Assembly: GCF_900182955.1 (NCBI RefSeq)
Contig: NZ_FXUL01000019.1
Location: 62,001 to 126,000, forward strand
Direction of reading: 5' to 3'
Length of the DNA stretch: 64,000 nucleotides
Source: Noviherbaspirillum suwonense
GTDB taxonomy: Bacteria; Pseudomonadota; Gammaproteobacteria; Burkholderiales; Burkholderiaceae_D
A model generated the notes under the pieces. The model made no database searches and was not told the origin of the DNA. It was given only the letters and a program-made list of their open reading frames with translations. Of this stretch, positions 44,227-53,546 are shown one piece after another; the stretch's first letter is position 1, and every line of letters begins with the position of its first letter. The position numbers and the translations under genes were made by a program.

Positions 44227-44831
44227 TGTCCAGGCGGCGCAGCCGGCGCGACACCGATGTCGATCCGTTCTACGACATGCTGTTCAACATCCTGATCGCA
44301 TTCGTGTTCTGTTTCATCATCGCGGTGCTGGCGATGAACCCGAAGGCGAAGAAGACCGGCGACGTGCCGGCCAAGGCCGAATTCATCATCACCGTGTCCT
44401 GGCCGGACAACGACCCCAACGACATCGACACCTGGGTGCAGGACCCCGCCGGCAACCTGGTCTGGTTCCGCCAGCGCGAGGCCGGCCTGATGCACCTGGA
44501 CCGCGACGACCGCGGCGAGGTCGGCGACACCATCCTGGTCAACGGCCGCGCCGTCGTCAATCCGCTGAACCAGGAAGTGGCGACGCTGCGCGGCGTCGCG
44601 CCCGGCGAGTACACGGTCAACGTGCAGTACTACGAAAGCCGCAACCAGTCGCCGGTCGACGTGACCGTCTCGGTCGTCAAGGTCAACCCGCGCGCCGACG
44701 TGGTGTATTACGGCGCGGTCAGGCTGCCGGCCAAAGGCGCCGAACGCACGGCGGTGCGCTTCACCGTCACGCCGGAAGGCAATGTCTCCGACATCAACAC
44801 CCTCCCGAAAACCATCGTCCAACCGCCATGA
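44226..44831 (+). CDS. ExbD/TolR-like stator subunit with an unusual periplasmic beta domain
   Basis: 201 residues. A basic N-terminus precedes one membrane helix with Asp17 near its entry (PFYDMLFNILIAFVFCF), aligned with the proton-carrying Asp of ExbD, TolR and MotB. The periplasmic part (about 50-200) is not an ExbD or OmpA-like domain. It looks like a beta-sandwich of the DUF2135/YfaP kind, with acidic loops DNDPNDIDTWVQDPAG and HLDRDDRG that could bind metal. The start overlaps the previous stop codon (TGATG). With its partner it should form an ion-driven machine whose periplasmic target is unknown. Confidence 0.75.
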   Translation: MSRRRSRRDTDVDPFYDMLFNILIAFVFCFIIAVLAMNPKAKKTGDVPAKAEFIITVSWPDNDPNDIDTWVQDPAGNLVWFRQREAGLMHLDRDDRGEVGDTILVNGRAVVNPLNQEVATLRGVAPGEYTVNVQYYESRNQSPVDVTVSVVKVNPRADVVYYGAVRLPAKGAERTAVRFTVTPEGNVSDINTLPKTIVQPP

Positions 44832-45340
44832 CCGACAACGCCCTGCTGCTCACCCTGCTGTACGTCGCGCTCGCCTTCCTGCTGCTGGTGCTGTGCTTGG
44901 CCACGCGCTGGCCGCTGTGGGCCAAGGCCGGCATGGTGCTGGCCGTGACCGCGTCCTATTTCGTCGCGCAGGCCGCGTTCCAGGGAATGCTGGGATGGCC
45001 GACGCCGGGCGCGCCGCCCGAGAAGTTCGTGCTGCTGGCGGTGGTGGTGGAGGAACCGGACAAGGAGCGGAGGCAGAAGGGCGCGCTGTACGTTTGGGTC
45101 AATGCGCTGCGGGACAACAAGCCGGTGCAGGAGCCGCGCGCCTACAAGCTGCCCTATGCGCGCGACCTGCATGCGCTGCTGGGCGAGGCGATGAAGAAGA
45201 ACCGCCAGGGCGTCAGCCAGATCGGCTCGACCGAGGCGCCGGCCGGGGGCAGCGGCAACTCATGGCTGCGCAATGCCGCCGACCCGAAGCTGAAGATCAG
45301 GATCAGCGACGCGCCATCGCCGCAGCTGCCGGAGAAATGA
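44828..45340 (+). CDS. Membrane protein of the channel operon, unknown function
   Basis: 170 residues from an ATG overlapping the previous stop (ATGA). Two hydrophobic helices (about 5-24 and 31-50) are followed by a soluble, basic region of 120 residues (YVWVNALRDNKPVQEPRAY, YARDLHALLGEAMKK). I do not recognise a family. Since it is tightly coupled to the ExbB/ExbD-like pair, it is probably a third component of the same complex. The C-terminal part is likely on the periplasmic side if both helices are inserted as a hairpin from the periplasm, or cytoplasmic otherwise; topology is not clear. Confidence 0.75.
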   Translation: MTDNALLLTLLYVALAFLLLVLCLATRWPLWAKAGMVLAVTASYFVAQAAFQGMLGWPTPGAPPEKFVLLAVVVEEPDKERRQKGALYVWVNALRDNKPVQEPRAYKLPYARDLHALLGEAMKKNRQGVSQIGSTEAPAGGSGNSWLRNAADPKLKIRISDAPSPQLPEK

Positions 45341-45342
45341 GC

Positions 45343-46074
45343 ATGCGCCGCTCTGGTGTCAGTGTCGGTGCCGGTGTAGGTGTCGGCGTTTGCGTGCTGC
45401 TGGCCGGCTGCAGCCCGGGCCATGACAGCACGTCCTACTTCCCGCTGGCGCCGGGCGCGCGCTGGACCTACTCGGTGCAGACCGATGCGGACGGCGCCGC
45501 CAGCCGCCAGCAGCAGACCATCAGCGTGCTGGACGAGCGCCGCTATGACGGCAAGCCGCTGTTCATACGGCGCAGCGAGACGCCGGGCAACATCGGCATC
45601 GAATACTGGCTGCGCGCGCAGCCGGACGGCATCGTGCGCATTGCCCAGCGGATGGACCTCGAAGAGTTCGCCGCGCTCGATCCCGCGCCGCGCACGGTGC
45701 TGAAGCTGCCGCTGGCGGTCGGGGCCAGCTGGCGCGCGCCCACTGTGCCCTATACCGTGATGCGCAAGAATGAATATCCGCGCGAGGTGAAGTACGGCCG
45801 CGGCATGCCGATGACCTATACCGTCGAGGCGCTGGACGAAAAGCTGACGGTGCCGGCCGGCAGCTTCGCGCATTGCGCGCGCGTGGTGGGACGGGCCGAG
45901 ATGACGCTGTTCACCGACCCGGTGCGCGGTTTCAACAAGGTGCCGGTGACCACCACCGAATGGTACTGCCGCGGCGTCGGCCTGGTGAAGCTCGAGCGGC
46001 TGGAGAAGCTGGCCACGCCGTTCTACAGCGGCGGCAGCGTGCTGATGGAGCTGGTGGAATATCGCATGCCGTGA
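45343..46074 (+). CDS. Lipoprotein of the channel operon, unknown function
   Basis: About 243 residues. Signal peptide with lipobox Leu-Leu-Ala-Gly-Cys (GVCVLLAGCSPGHDS). The mature part begins YFPLAPGARWTYSVQ, a beta-rich pattern seen in many secreted proteins of unknown function, and ends in YSGGSVLMELVEYRMP. It probably lies in the outer membrane or periplasm and may be the output partner of the stator-like proteins. An ATG two codons earlier (45337) overlaps the previous stop codon; the ATG at 45343 has the better spacing from GGAGAA. Last gene of the operon. Confidence 0.72.
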   Translation: MRRSGVSVGAGVGVGVCVLLAGCSPGHDSTSYFPLAPGARWTYSVQTDADGAASRQQQTISVLDERRYDGKPLFIRRSETPGNIGIEYWLRAQPDGIVRIAQRMDLEEFAALDPAPRTVLKLPLAVGASWRAPTVPYTVMRKNEYPREVKYGRGMPMTYTVEALDEKLTVPAGSFAHCARVVGRAEMTLFTDPVRGFNKVPVTTTEWYCRGVGLVKLERLEKLATPFYSGGSVLMELVEYRMP

Positions 46075-46120
46075 AGCGCCGGGCGGCGGCCCAGCACCTG
46101 CAAAAATGTTTGCGGCAGAT

Positions 46121-46149
46121 AAAAAAACCGGCGACTTGCGGTCGCCGGT
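46121..46149 (-). terminator. Intrinsic terminator of the quinoprotein operon
   Basis: Perfect 9-bp stem ACCGGCGAC / GTCGCCGGT (46127-46135 and 46141-46149) with a five-base loop. On the minus strand the stem is followed by a run of seven T. It lies 54 bases beyond the dehydrogenase stop codon; the plus-strand side has no T-run, so it mainly serves the minus strand. Confidence 0.88.
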
Positions 46150-46202
46150 CAAACTGCCTGTGGCAGAGGAGAGAGACTTGGATACGTGCAGCGGCGATCG
46201 GC

Positions 46203-47951
46203 CTACAGCGACGCCAGCTTGAACACCCAGACAGATCCGCCCTGTTCCAGGAAGTTCACTTTCTTGGCCACTTCGCCGCCCCACAGCGGCACCGCGCCGC
46301 CCCAGCCCGACACCACGGCCACGTACTGCGTGCCGCCTTCCTGCCAGGTGATCGGTGGCGCGACGACGCCGGAGCCGGTCTGGAATTTCCACATTTCCTT
46401 GCCGCTCTTGGCGTCCACCGCCTTCAGGTAGCCTTCCGGCGTGCCATAGAACACCAGGTCGCCGGCGGTGGCCAGCACGCCGCCCCACAGCGGCGCATTG
46501 TTCTTCACTTCCCATGCGATCTTGCCGGTCTTCGGGTCCATCGCCCGCAGCGCGCCGATGTAGTCGTCATTGATCGGCTTGATGGTGAAGCCCGCGCCGA
46601 GGAAGGCCGCGCCTTTCTTGTAGGTCACCGGCTCGTTCCAGATCTCCATGCCCCATTCGTTGGCGGGCACGTAGAACAGGTTGGTCTTCGGGCTGTAGGC
46701 CATCGGCATCTGGTTCTTGCCGCCCAGGAAGGACGGCGCCGAGAACACCACCTCGCCCTTCTTGCCGTCCGCGCCCTTGGTCGGGTCGCCCGGCCTGCCT
46801 TCGGGAACGAAGTTGGGACGGCCGGTCTTCAGGTCGATGCCGGTGGCCCAGGTGATCTTCTTCACGAACGGGAACGCGTTTTCCAGCTTGCCGTTCTTGG
46901 CGTCGATCACGTAGAAGAAGCCATTGCGGTCGGCCTTGCCGCCGAGCCGCTTGCCGCCCTGCTCGAAGGTGACGAACTCGTTGACGCCGTCGAAGTCCCA
47001 GCCGTCATGCGGCGTGGTCTGGTAGTGCCACTTGATCTGGCCGGTGTTCACGTCGATGGCCACGGTGGACGACGAGTACAGGTTGTCACCCGGGCGCAGG
47101 TGGCTGTTCCACGGCGACGGGTTGCCGGTGCCGAAATAGGCGAGGCCGGTGCTCGGGTCGTAGGTGCCGCCCAGCCAGGTCGCCGCGCCGCCGGTCTTCC
47201 ACAGGTCGCCCGGCCAGGTCTTGTTGGTGGTGCCCGAGATGCCGTTGTCGATGGCCTTGCCGTCGGCGTCGTACTTGTAGCCCATGTGGCCCTCGACGGT
47301 CGGACGCGACCAGACCAGCTGGCCCGTCTTCGGGTCGCGCGCCTCGACCCGGCCGACCACGCCGAACTCGCCGCCGGACACGCCGGTCAGCAGCAGGCCC
47401 TTGGCGATCAGGGGCGCGGCGGTGTTGGAATAGCCGGCCGCATAGTCGTCGACCTTTTCCTTCCAGACCACTTCGCCGGTGTCCTGGTTCAGCGCCACCA
47501 GCTGCGCGTCCAGCGTGCTGAAGATGACCAGGTTGTCGAACAGCGCCGCGCCGCGGTTGACCACGTCGCAGCAGGGCATGATGCCGTCCGGCAGCCGGTG
47601 CTCGTACTTCCACAGTTTCCTGCCGGTCTTGGCGTCCAGCGCGAAGATGCGCGAGTACGAACCGGTGACGAACATCTTGCCGTTGTAGATCAGCGGCTGC
47701 GACTCCTGGCCGCGCTGCTTCTCGCCGCCGAAGGAAAAGGACCAGGCCGGCACCAGCTTGGCGACGGTCTTGCTGTTGACCTGGGTCAGCGGCGAATAGC
47801 GCTGGCCTTCCTGGTTGATGCCCCAGTTCAGGACGTTGGCCGTGTCCTTGCCGGCGGCCTCCAACATGGCATTGGTCACGCCGGCAGCCCCGGCTGCCAG
47901 GGGCGCGGACATGGCCAGGGCAACACTGATGGCGATGCTGTTCTTGCGCAT
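46203..47951 (-). CDS. PQQ-dependent alcohol dehydrogenase with lanthanide-type Asp-x-Asp site
   Basis: 582 residues with a signal peptide (cleavage near AGAAGV). Eight-bladed propeller quinoprotein: vicinal disulfide Cys127-Cys128 ([10 protein letters not shown]), metal ligands Glu195 (SGGEFGVV) and Asn277 (FGTGNPSPW), catalytic Asp319 in [13 protein letters not shown], and W-docking repeats such as DAKTGRKLW. Two residues after the catalytic Asp is Asp321, the position that is Asp in XoxF and PedH (lanthanide enzymes) and usually Ala, Ser or Thr in calcium enzymes. The enzyme should oxidise primary alcohols in the periplasm and pass electrons to the PedF-like cytochrome. It is third in the operon aldehyde dehydrogenase, DUF779, this gene, under the sigma-54 promoter at 50061. 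Confidence 0.95.
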   Translation of the reverse strand: MRKNSIAISVALAMSAPLAAGAAGVTNAMLEAAGKDTANVLNWGINQEGQRYSPLTQVNSKTVAKLVPAWSFSFGGEKQRGQESQPLIYNGKMFVTGSYSRIFALDAKTGRKLWKYEHRLPDGIMPCCDVVNRGAALFDNLVIFSTLDAQLVALNQDTGEVVWKEKVDDYAAGYSNTAAPLIAKGLLLTGVSGGEFGVVGRVEARDPKTGQLVWSRPTVEGHMGYKYDADGKAIDNGISGTTNKTWPGDLWKTGGAATWLGGTYDPSTGLAYFGTGNPSPWNSHLRPGDNLYSSSTVAIDVNTGQIKWHYQTTPHDGWDFDGVNEFVTFEQGGKRLGGKADRNGFFYVIDAKNGKLENAFPFVKKITWATGIDLKTGRPNFVPEGRPGDPTKGADGKKGEVVFSAPSFLGGKNQMPMAYSPKTNLFYVPANEWGMEIWNEPVTYKKGAAFLGAGFTIKPINDDYIGALRAMDPKTGKIAWEVKNNAPLWGGVLATAGDLVFYGTPEGYLKAVDAKSGKEMWKFQTGSGVVAPPITWQEGGTQYVAVVSGWGGAVPLWGGEVAKKVNFLEQGGSVWVFKLASL

Positions 47952-48001
47952 TACGGTCTCCTCGATTTGACTTCGGTGTGCTTTCGGCCTGGCGCCGGGC
48001 C

Positions 48002-48403
48002 TTACTGCCGTTCCTGCAAACTGTCCGCGTGCGTGCGCCTGCCTTCGAGCAGCGCGGACTCCTCGTCCGTGTATAGCCGCGAGCGCGTGAGGAAGCGCTT
48101 GCCGGTGCCGTTATCCAGCGAAAACATGCCGCCCATGCCATTGACCACGTCGATGATCAGCTGCGTGTGCTGCCAGTACTCGAACTGCCCGGCGCCCATG
48201 TAGAACGGCACGCCGTCCAGGTGGCCGAGGAACACGTCCTCGTCGCCGATGCTGAATTCCCCCGCCGCGTAGCACATCGGCGAACTGCCGTCGCAGCATC
48301 CGCCGGACTGGAAGAACATCAGCGGACCGTGCTTCGCGCGCAGTTCCGCGATCAGGTCCAGCGCGGCGGGCGTCGCGACGACGCGTGGTGTCAGTGCATG
48401 CAT
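48002..48403 (-). CDS. DUF779 protein linked to aldehyde dehydrogenase
   Basis: 133 residues. A double cysteine in [19 protein letters not shown] is the striking feature, followed by [20 protein letters not shown]779 proteins are encoded next to NAD-type aldehyde dehydrogenases of the ExaC/AdhB group in many proteobacteria; the function is unknown and a metal- or thiol-linked role is possible. The ATG at 48403 with an AAGGGA site is preferred over a GTG at 48418. It lies between the aldehyde dehydrogenase gene and the quinoprotein gene. Confidence 0.85.
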   Translation of the reverse strand: MHALTPRVVATPAALDLIAELRAKHGPLMFFQSGGCCDGSSPMCYAAGEFSIGDEDVFLGHLDGVPFYMGAGQFEYWQHTQLIIDVVNGMGGMFSLDNGTGKRFLTRSRLYTDEESALLEGRRTHADSLQERQ

Positions 48404-48479
48404 GGGCAATCCCTTCACGGTGGGCCGGCCTGGCGGGACGCATCCGGCGCGCTCCGCTTCCGTCCGGCCCGGAACGGCG

Positions 48480-50000
48480 TCAGAAAAAACCGAGCGCGTT
48501 CGGGCTGTAGCTCACCAGCAGGTTTTTGGTCTGCTGATAATGCTCGAGCATCATCTTGTGGTTTTCACGGCCGATGCCGGACTGCTTGTAGCCGCCGAAT
48601 GCCGCATGGGCCGGATACAGGTGATAGCAGTTGGTCCAGACGCGGCCGGCCTGGATCTCGCGGCCGACGCGGAAGGCCCGTGCGTTGTCGCGGGTCCAGA
48701 GGCCGGCGCCGAGGCCGTACAGCGTGTCGTTGGCGATCTCCAGCGCCTCGGCCTCGTCCTTGAACTTCGTCACCGACACCACCGGCCCGAAGATCTCCTC
48801 CTGGAAGATGCGCATCTTGTTGTGGCCTTCGAAGATGGTCGGCTTGACGTAGTAGCCGCCGGCGAAGTCGCCCTCGAGCATGTTCTGCGCGCCGCCGGTC
48901 AGCACCTTCGCGCCTTCCTGGCGGCCGATGTCCAGATAGGACAGGATCTTCTCCAGCTGCTCCTGCGACGCCTGCGCGCCTATCATCGTCGACGAATCCA
49001 GCGGGTTGCCCTGCCTGATCGCCTCGACCCGCTTGACCGCGCGCTCCATGAAGCGGTCGTAGATCGATTCCTGGATCAGCACCCGCGACGGGCAGGTGCA
49101 GACCTCGCCCTGGTTCAGCGCGAACATCGAGAAGCCTTCCAGGCACTTGTCGAAGAACGCGTCGTCCTTGTCCATCACGTCCTCGAAGAAGATGTTGGGC
49201 GACTTGCCGCCCAGCTCCAGCGTCACCGGGATGATGTTCTGCGATGCGTACTGCATGATCAGGCGGCCGGTGCCGGTCTCGCCGGTGAAGGCGATCTTGG
49301 CGATGCGCTTGCTCGACGCCAGCGGCTTGCCGCATTCGAGGCCGAAGCCGTTGACGATGTTGAGCACGCCCGGCGGCAGCAGGTCGGCGATCAGTTCGAC
49401 CAGCACCATGATGGAGGCCGGCGTCTGCTCGGCCGGCTTCAGCACCACGCAGTTGCCCGCGGCCAGCGCCGGCGCCAGCTTCCATACCGCCATCAGGATG
49501 GGGAAGTTCCACGGGATGATCTGGCCGACCACGCCCAGCGGCTCATGGAAGTGGTACGCATAGGTCTCGGAATCGATCTGCGCGATCGAGCCTTCCTGGG
49601 CCCGGATCACGCCGCCGAAGTAACGGAAATGGTCGATCGCCAGCGGAATGTCGGCGGCCATGGTTTCGCGTATCGGCTTGCCGTTGTCGATGGTTTCCGC
49701 GGTCGCCAGCAGCTCCAGGTTGGCTTCCATGCGGTCGGCGATGCGGTTCAGGATCAGCGAGCGCTCGGCCAGCGAAGTCTTGCCCCAGGCCTTCTTCGCC
49801 GCATGGGCGGCGTCCAGCGCCAGCTCCACGTCCTCGGCGGTCGAACGGGCCACTTCGCAAAAGGTCTTGCCGATCACGGGGCTGATGTTTTCGAAGTACT
49901 GGCCTTTCACCGGCGGCACGAATTTGCCGCCGATGAAGTTGTCGTAGCGCTCCTTGAACGGGTTCTTGATGCCGAGCTTGCTGATGTCTGCGAGATTCAT
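48480..50000 (-). CDS. NAD(P)-dependent aldehyde dehydrogenase (ExaC/AcoD type)
   Basis: 506 residues. Catalytic Glu in [11 protein letters not shown] and nucleophile Cys in [11 protein letters not shown], with the cofactor loop [12 protein letters not shown] and the proton-relay Asn in [10 protein letters not shown]. The family oxidises acetaldehyde and related aldehydes to acids and is the usual partner of PQQ ethanol dehydrogenases; here it would handle the aldehyde made by the quinoprotein. First gene of the operon with DUF779 and the quinoprotein, under the sigma-54 promoter at 50061-50075. The start at 50000 ([15 protein letters not shown]) has AGGAAGA upstream on the minus strand. Confidence 0.95.
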   Translation of the reverse strand: MNLADISKLGIKNPFKERYDNFIGGKFVPPVKGQYFENISPVIGKTFCEVARSTAEDVELALDAAHAAKKAWGKTSLAERSLILNRIADRMEANLELLATAETIDNGKPIRETMAADIPLAIDHFRYFGGVIRAQEGSIAQIDSETYAYHFHEPLGVVGQIIPWNFPILMAVWKLAPALAAGNCVVLKPAEQTPASIMVLVELIADLLPPGVLNIVNGFGLECGKPLASSKRIAKIAFTGETGTGRLIMQYASQNIIPVTLELGGKSPNIFFEDVMDKDDAFFDKCLEGFSMFALNQGEVCTCPSRVLIQESIYDRFMERAVKRVEAIRQGNPLDSSTMIGAQASQEQLEKILSYLDIGRQEGAKVLTGGAQNMLEGDFAGGYYVKPTIFEGHNKMRIFQEEIFGPVVSVTKFKDEAEALEIANDTLYGLGAGLWTRDNARAFRVGREIQAGRVWTNCYHLYPAHAAFGGYKQSGIGRENHKMMLEHYQQTKNLLVSYSPNALGFF

Positions 50001-50060
50001 GGTGTCTTCCTCTTGGTGTGGTCCGGACGGTCTGTTTGTTTTGCCTGCATGGCTACTAAC

Positions 50061-50075
50061 GCAAATGGTGTGCCA
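50061..50075 (-). promoter_or_regulatory. Sigma-54 promoter of the aldehyde dehydrogenase-quinoprotein operon
   Basis: On the minus strand TGGCACA (50075-50069), spacer CCAT, TTGC (50064-50061), close to the -24/-12 consensus. The start codon of the aldehyde dehydrogenase is about 60 bases downstream. Confidence 0.85.
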
Positions 50076-50223
50076 TGGCCGCCGCGTTCCCGGCCGGCGT
50101 GATGGGCGCAAGCGCGCCGCAGCAATCGCGCGGTGACGCATGAGATCGGGGAGAAGGCCAGCAATCGGTGTAAGGGCCGCATGCGGCAGGGCGCCGCCGT
50201 TGCCGCACCTGCTCACCTTTGCA

Positions 50224-50234
50224 ACAGTGCTGTC
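50224..50234. promoter_or_regulatory. Second copy of the activator-site candidate
   Basis: AACAGTGCTGT, identical to 11 of the 12 bases at 43379-43390, 150 bases upstream of the -24 box at 50069-50075. The distance is within the range at which sigma-54 activators work by looping. Confidence 0.5.
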
Positions 50235-50461
50235 CTAATTTGTCATAGGGGACGCCGGCCGGGCGATGGCACCATGGCGGCGCGGCAATACGGCAGGGCG
50301 GCCTGCCATGCCAATCCCGGTTCACAGGGTGGAATGAAAGCCTGCAGGGTGCTAATGCGCTATTGCTTAGTACACCCTACGGGCCTGCGGGACGGAACCA
50401 TCGATTCCATCCGGTACGCGATGACTTGGGATTGGTATAGGAGGAGGAAAGGAGAAGTGGT

Positions 50462-50485
50462 GCGCTGCCCGCGGGCGGGCAGCGC
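50462..50485 (-). terminator. Hairpin after pqqE
   Basis: Perfect 10-bp stem GCGCTGCCCG / CGGGCAGCGC with a four-base loop, 11 bases past the pqqE stop codon on the minus strand. It is followed by CACTTCTCCTTTCC, pyrimidine-rich but without a T-run, so termination may be partial. Confidence 0.55.
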
Positions 50486-50496
50486 GGTGCGGCAGG

Positions 50497-51633
50497 TCAG
50501 GTCGCGGCGTCGGGAGCCGGCGCGGCCAGCGCACGCGAGTTGGCGTCGGTGCGGAACAGGATGGGCTGCGTCCCGGCGTCCATCGGCGCCTTGAGCGCAG
50601 CCTGGAAAATGATCGCGTCGACCCGCCCGCGCTGCGGCGACTTCGAGCAGACCGGGTCGGCCGCGCGTGCGTCGCCGGCCAGCATCGCGGCCTGGCAGCG
50701 GCAGCCGCCGAAGTCGATGGCCTTTTCCGGGCAGCTGCGGCACGGCTCCTGCATCCAGTCGTCGCCGCGGAACAGGTTGAAGGCCGGGCTGTCGCGCCAG
50801 ATCCATTCCAGGCTGGCGTCCTTCACGTTGGGCAGTTCGACGCCCGGCAGGCTGCGCGCATTGTGGCAGGGCAGGGCGGCGCCGTCCGGGGCCACCGCGA
50901 GGAACACCGCGCCCCAGCCGTTCATGCAGGCCTTGGGACGGTCCTCGTAGTAATCCGGCACCACGAACAGCAGCTTGCAGCGCTTGCCGATCTTTTCGCG
51001 GTACCGCTGCACCACCTGCTCCGCTTCCCGCACCTGGGACAGGGTCGGCATCAGCTGATGCTGGTTCAGCTTCGCCCAGCCGTAATACTGGGTGTTGGCG
51101 AGTTCGAGGTATTCGGCCTCCAGTTCCAGCGCCATCTCGATGATCTTGTCCACGTGCGCCAGGTTATGCCGGTGCAGCACGCAGTTCATCACCATCGGGT
51201 AATCGTATTTGCGGATCAGCGCCGCGACCTTCTTTTTCAGCTCGAAGGTCTTCGTGCTGCTGAGGAAGTCGTTCATTTCCCGCGTCGAGTCCTGGAACGA
51301 CAGCTGGATATGATCGAGCCCGGCTGCCTTCAGCGCCGCGATGCGCGGCTCGGTCAGGCCAACGCCGGACGTGATCAGGTTGGTGTAGAAGCCGAGCCGG
51401 TGCGCCTCGGCGACCAGTTCCTCCAGGTCGTCCCGCGCCAGCGGTTCGCCGCCGGAGAACCCGAGCTGCACCGCGCCCATCGCGCGCGCCTCGCGCATCA
51501 CGCGGACCCAGCCGGCGGTGTCGAGTTCGTCGCGGATTGCCGCATGGTCGAGCGGGTTGTAGCAGAACGCGCAGTGCAGCGGGCAGCGGTAGGTCAGCTC
51601 GGCCAGCAGCCAGTAGGGCGGCGCAATCGTCAT
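50497..51633 (-). CDS. pqqE: PQQ synthesis radical SAM enzyme PqqE
   Basis: 378 residues. The radical-SAM cluster motif is Cys-x3-Cys-x2-Cys in [15 protein letters not shown], and the SPASM-domain cysteines appear in [25 protein letters not shown]. PqqE joins the Glu and Tyr side chains of PqqA with PqqD as carrier. The start at 51633 ([17 protein letters not shown]) overlaps the pqqD stop by four bases. Last gene of the pqqABCDE operon; the C-terminal tail of about 50 residues after the last Cys motif is longer than usual. Confidence 0.96.
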   Translation of the reverse strand: MTIAPPYWLLAELTYRCPLHCAFCYNPLDHAAIRDELDTAGWVRVMREARAMGAVQLGFSGGEPLARDDLEELVAEAHRLGFYTNLITSGVGLTEPRIAALKAAGLDHIQLSFQDSTREMNDFLSSTKTFELKKKVAALIRKYDYPMVMNCVLHRHNLAHVDKIIEMALELEAEYLELANTQYYGWAKLNQHQLMPTLSQVREAEQVVQRYREKIGKRCKLLFVVPDYYEDRPKACMNGWGAVFLAVAPDGAALPCHNARSLPGVELPNVKDASLEWIWRDSPAFNLFRGDDWMQEPCRSCPEKAIDFGGCRCQAAMLAGDARAADPVCSKSPQRGRVDAIIFQAALKAPMDAGTQPILFRTDANSRALAAPAPDAAT

Positions 51634-51893
51634 GTTATCCAGTCCTTGTCGAATGCATGCGCGAGCAGGTCGAGCACGTCGCCGCGCAGCCCGCTGGTGT
51701 TGAAATCCCGTTCCAGCTGCGCGACGATGTCGTCGACCGTGGTCGCGCCGTCGCAGCGCTTGAGTATCTCGCCGGCGCTCTGGTTCAGCCTGACCATGCC
51801 TTCCGGATACAGCAGCACGTGCGCCTGCTGGGCTTCCTCCCATTGCATGCGGAAACGGCGGTTCAGGCGCGGCATCTCGGGGAGCTGTGTCAT
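51630..51893 (-). CDS. pqqD: PQQ peptide chaperone PqqD
   Basis: 87 residues, the standard size. It presents the PqqA peptide to PqqE. The conserved pattern [20 protein letters not shown] and [19 protein letters not shown] is the winged-helix peptide-binding core (RRE domain). It overlaps pqqC and pqqE by four bases each, so the three are translated as a unit. The start at 51893 is fixed by the coupling and by homology. Confidence 0.95.
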   Translation of the reverse strand: MTQLPEMPRLNRRFRMQWEEAQQAHVLLYPEGMVRLNQSAGEILKRCDGATTVDDIVAQLERDFNTSGLRGDVLDLLAHAFDKDWIT

Positions 51894-52609
51894 TCGGGAT
51901 AGGCCTTTTCGATGGCGTCCAGCATGCTCCACAGGATGTCGAGCTTGAACTGCAGGATCGCGAGCGCCCGTTCCTGCTGCGCCCGGGTGGTGAAGTAATC
52001 CAGCGTCACGGCCAGCCCGTGGTCGACGTCGCGCTGGGCCAGCGGAATGCGGCTGCGGAAATAATGGAGGCCGGACGCATCGATCCACGGATAGTGCGCC
52101 GGCCAGCCGGCCAGCCTGTCCTTGTGGATCTGCGGCGCGAACATCTCGGTGAGGGAGGAGCAGACCGCTTCCTGCCACGGCGCGCGGCGCGCGAAGTTCA
52201 GGTAGGCGTCGCAGGCGAAGCGCACGCCGGGCAGCACATGCTGCAGCGACCAGAGTTCATCGCGCGGAATGCCGACCGCCGCGCCCAGCTGCGTCCATGC
52301 CTCCAGGCCGCCGGCGTCGCCGTCCTGGTAGTCGCCGTGGCCGTCGTGGTCGAGGATGCGGGTGACCCACAGCCGGCGGGTCGCGCGGTCGTCGCAATTG
52401 GACATGATCGCCGCATCCTTCTGCGGGATGATCCACTGGTAGTAGAAGCGGTTGGCGACCCAGCCGCGAATCTGCTGGCGCGAGCAATGCCCGCTGTTCA
52501 TGCGCAGGTTGAACGGGTGGTGGATATGGTAGTTGCGGTCCTTGCTGCGCAGCCGCGCCTCGAATTCCTCCCGGCTCCATGCCGTCGCCGTCGCTTGTTC
52601 TCCGCTCAC
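51890..52609 (-). CDS. pqqC: Pyrroloquinoline-quinone synthase PqqC
   Basis: 239 residues of the heme-oxygenase-like fold. It performs the last, cofactor-free eight-electron oxidation that gives PQQ. The signatures [34 protein letters not shown] and [18 protein letters not shown] contain the active-site His, Tyr and Arg residues. It starts four bases inside pqqB and ends overlapping pqqD. The length and blocks match PqqC, not the shorter PqqCD fusions of methylotrophs. Confidence 0.97.
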   Translation of the reverse strand: MSGEQATATAWSREEFEARLRSKDRNYHIHHPFNLRMNSGHCSRQQIRGWVANRFYYQWIIPQKDAAIMSNCDDRATRRLWVTRILDHDGHGDYQDGDAGGLEAWTQLGAAVGIPRDELWSLQHVLPGVRFACDAYLNFARRAPWQEAVCSSLTEMFAPQIHKDRLAGWPAHYPWIDASGLHYFRSRIPLAQRDVDHGLAVTLDYFTTRAQQERALAILQFKLDILWSMLDAIEKAYPE

Positions 52610-53520
52610 AGCTCGATCTCCATGCCGTCGTACGCGACCTCTATGCCGTGCTTTTCCAGCAGCGCGCGCTCCGGGCTGTCCTCGCGCAGGATAGGGTTGC
52701 TGTTGTTGATGTGGATCAGGATCTTGCGGCCGGCCGGCATGCGGTCCAGCACGTCTATCATGCCGCCGGGGCCGGATTGCGGCAGGTGGCCCATGTCGGC
52801 CGCGGTCTTGGACGACAGCCCCAGCAGGCGCATTTCATCGGCATGCCAGAAGGTGCCGTCGACCAGCAGCACGTCGGCGCCGGACATCGCTTCCGCGACC
52901 GCGGGCGTCAGTTCGCCGAGGCCGGGCGCGTAGAAGGCCGAACGGCCGCTGTGCGCGTCGGTGATGGTCAGGCCGATGTTGTCGCCCGGATGCGGGTCGT
53001 TGCGGTGCGGCGAATATGGCGGCGCCTTGCTTTCCAGCGACACGGGGGTGAAGCGGGTGCGCTGCAGCGGCGCGATCGTAAAGCCGCCGCGGTCCGGCTG
53101 CACCGGCCGCCAGTCGATGCCGCAGTAATGCGCCAGCACCCGGCCGATGTTGAGCCCGTCGGTCAGGTCGGCCATCACCTGTTCGGTCGCATACAGCGGC
53201 AGCGGCGAGCCGCGCTCGCGCAGCATCAGCAGGCCCGTGACATGGTCGATCTGCGCATCCATCAGCAGCACCGCGGCGATCCCGCTGTCGCGCACCGCGC
53301 GCGCCGGCTGCAGCGCGGGCAGCGCCTTGATCTGCGCCAGCAGGTCGGGCGAGGCATTCACCAGCACCCAGTCTTCATTGTTTTCGGTAATTGCAATCGA
53401 GGACTGCGTGCGCGGCCGGGCAGCGATGCTTCCCTTGCGCACGCCGTCGCAATTGGCGCAGTTGCAGTTCCACTGCGGGAAGCCGCCGCCGGCCGCGGAG
53501 CCGAGCACCTGTATCTTCAT
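52606..53520 (-). CDS. pqqB: PqqB metallo-hydrolase-like protein
   Basis: 304 residues with a metallo-beta-lactamase fold. The N-terminus [19 protein letters not shown] is the PqqB signature, with [32 protein letters not shown] and [17 protein letters not shown]. PqqB hydroxylates a tyrosine-derived intermediate in PQQ synthesis. It is separated from pqqA by 26 bases and coupled to pqqC by a four-base overlap. Confidence 0.96.
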   Translation of the reverse strand: MKIQVLGSAAGGGFPQWNCNCANCDGVRKGSIAARPRTQSSIAITENNEDWVLVNASPDLLAQIKALPALQPARAVRDSGIAAVLLMDAQIDHVTGLLMLRERGSPLPLYATEQVMADLTDGLNIGRVLAHYCGIDWRPVQPDRGGFTIAPLQRTRFTPVSLESKAPPYSPHRNDPHPGDNIGLTITDAHSGRSAFYAPGLGELTPAVAEAMSGADVLLVDGTFWHADEMRLLGLSSKTAADMGHLPQSGPGGMIDVLDRMPAGRKILIHINNSNPILREDSPERALLEKHGIEVAYDGMEIEL

Positions 53521-53546
53521 ATGCGTCCCCGGCTCCTTGCCCGCTT

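Larger units (their letters stand above)
50001..50496. promoter_or_regulatory. 496-base regulatory region between the aldehyde dehydrogenase and pqqE
   Basis: It contains the sigma-54 promoter (50061-50075), a copy of the activator-site candidate (50224-50234), a dyad AGGGTG-CTAA / TTAG-TA-CACCCT (50346-50355 and 50367-50378) of unknown use, and the hairpin at 50462-50485 beyond pqqE. On the plus strand an AGGAGGAGGAAAGGAGAAG purine run lies at 50440-50458, but no plus-strand frame downstream is convincing. Confidence 0.55.

Noticed and set aside
46121-46149. Terminator for the plus-strand lipoprotein gene
   Set aside because: The plus-strand side of the hairpin is followed by CAAACT, not T; only the minus strand has the T-run, so it was assigned to the quinoprotein operon.
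50133-50594. Plus-strand open frame preceded by a strong purine run (50440-50458)
   Set aside because: The encoded protein has no recognisable domain and its second half runs through the pqqE hairpin and the pqqE gene in antisense; the purine run has no convincing start codon with coding-like sequence after it.
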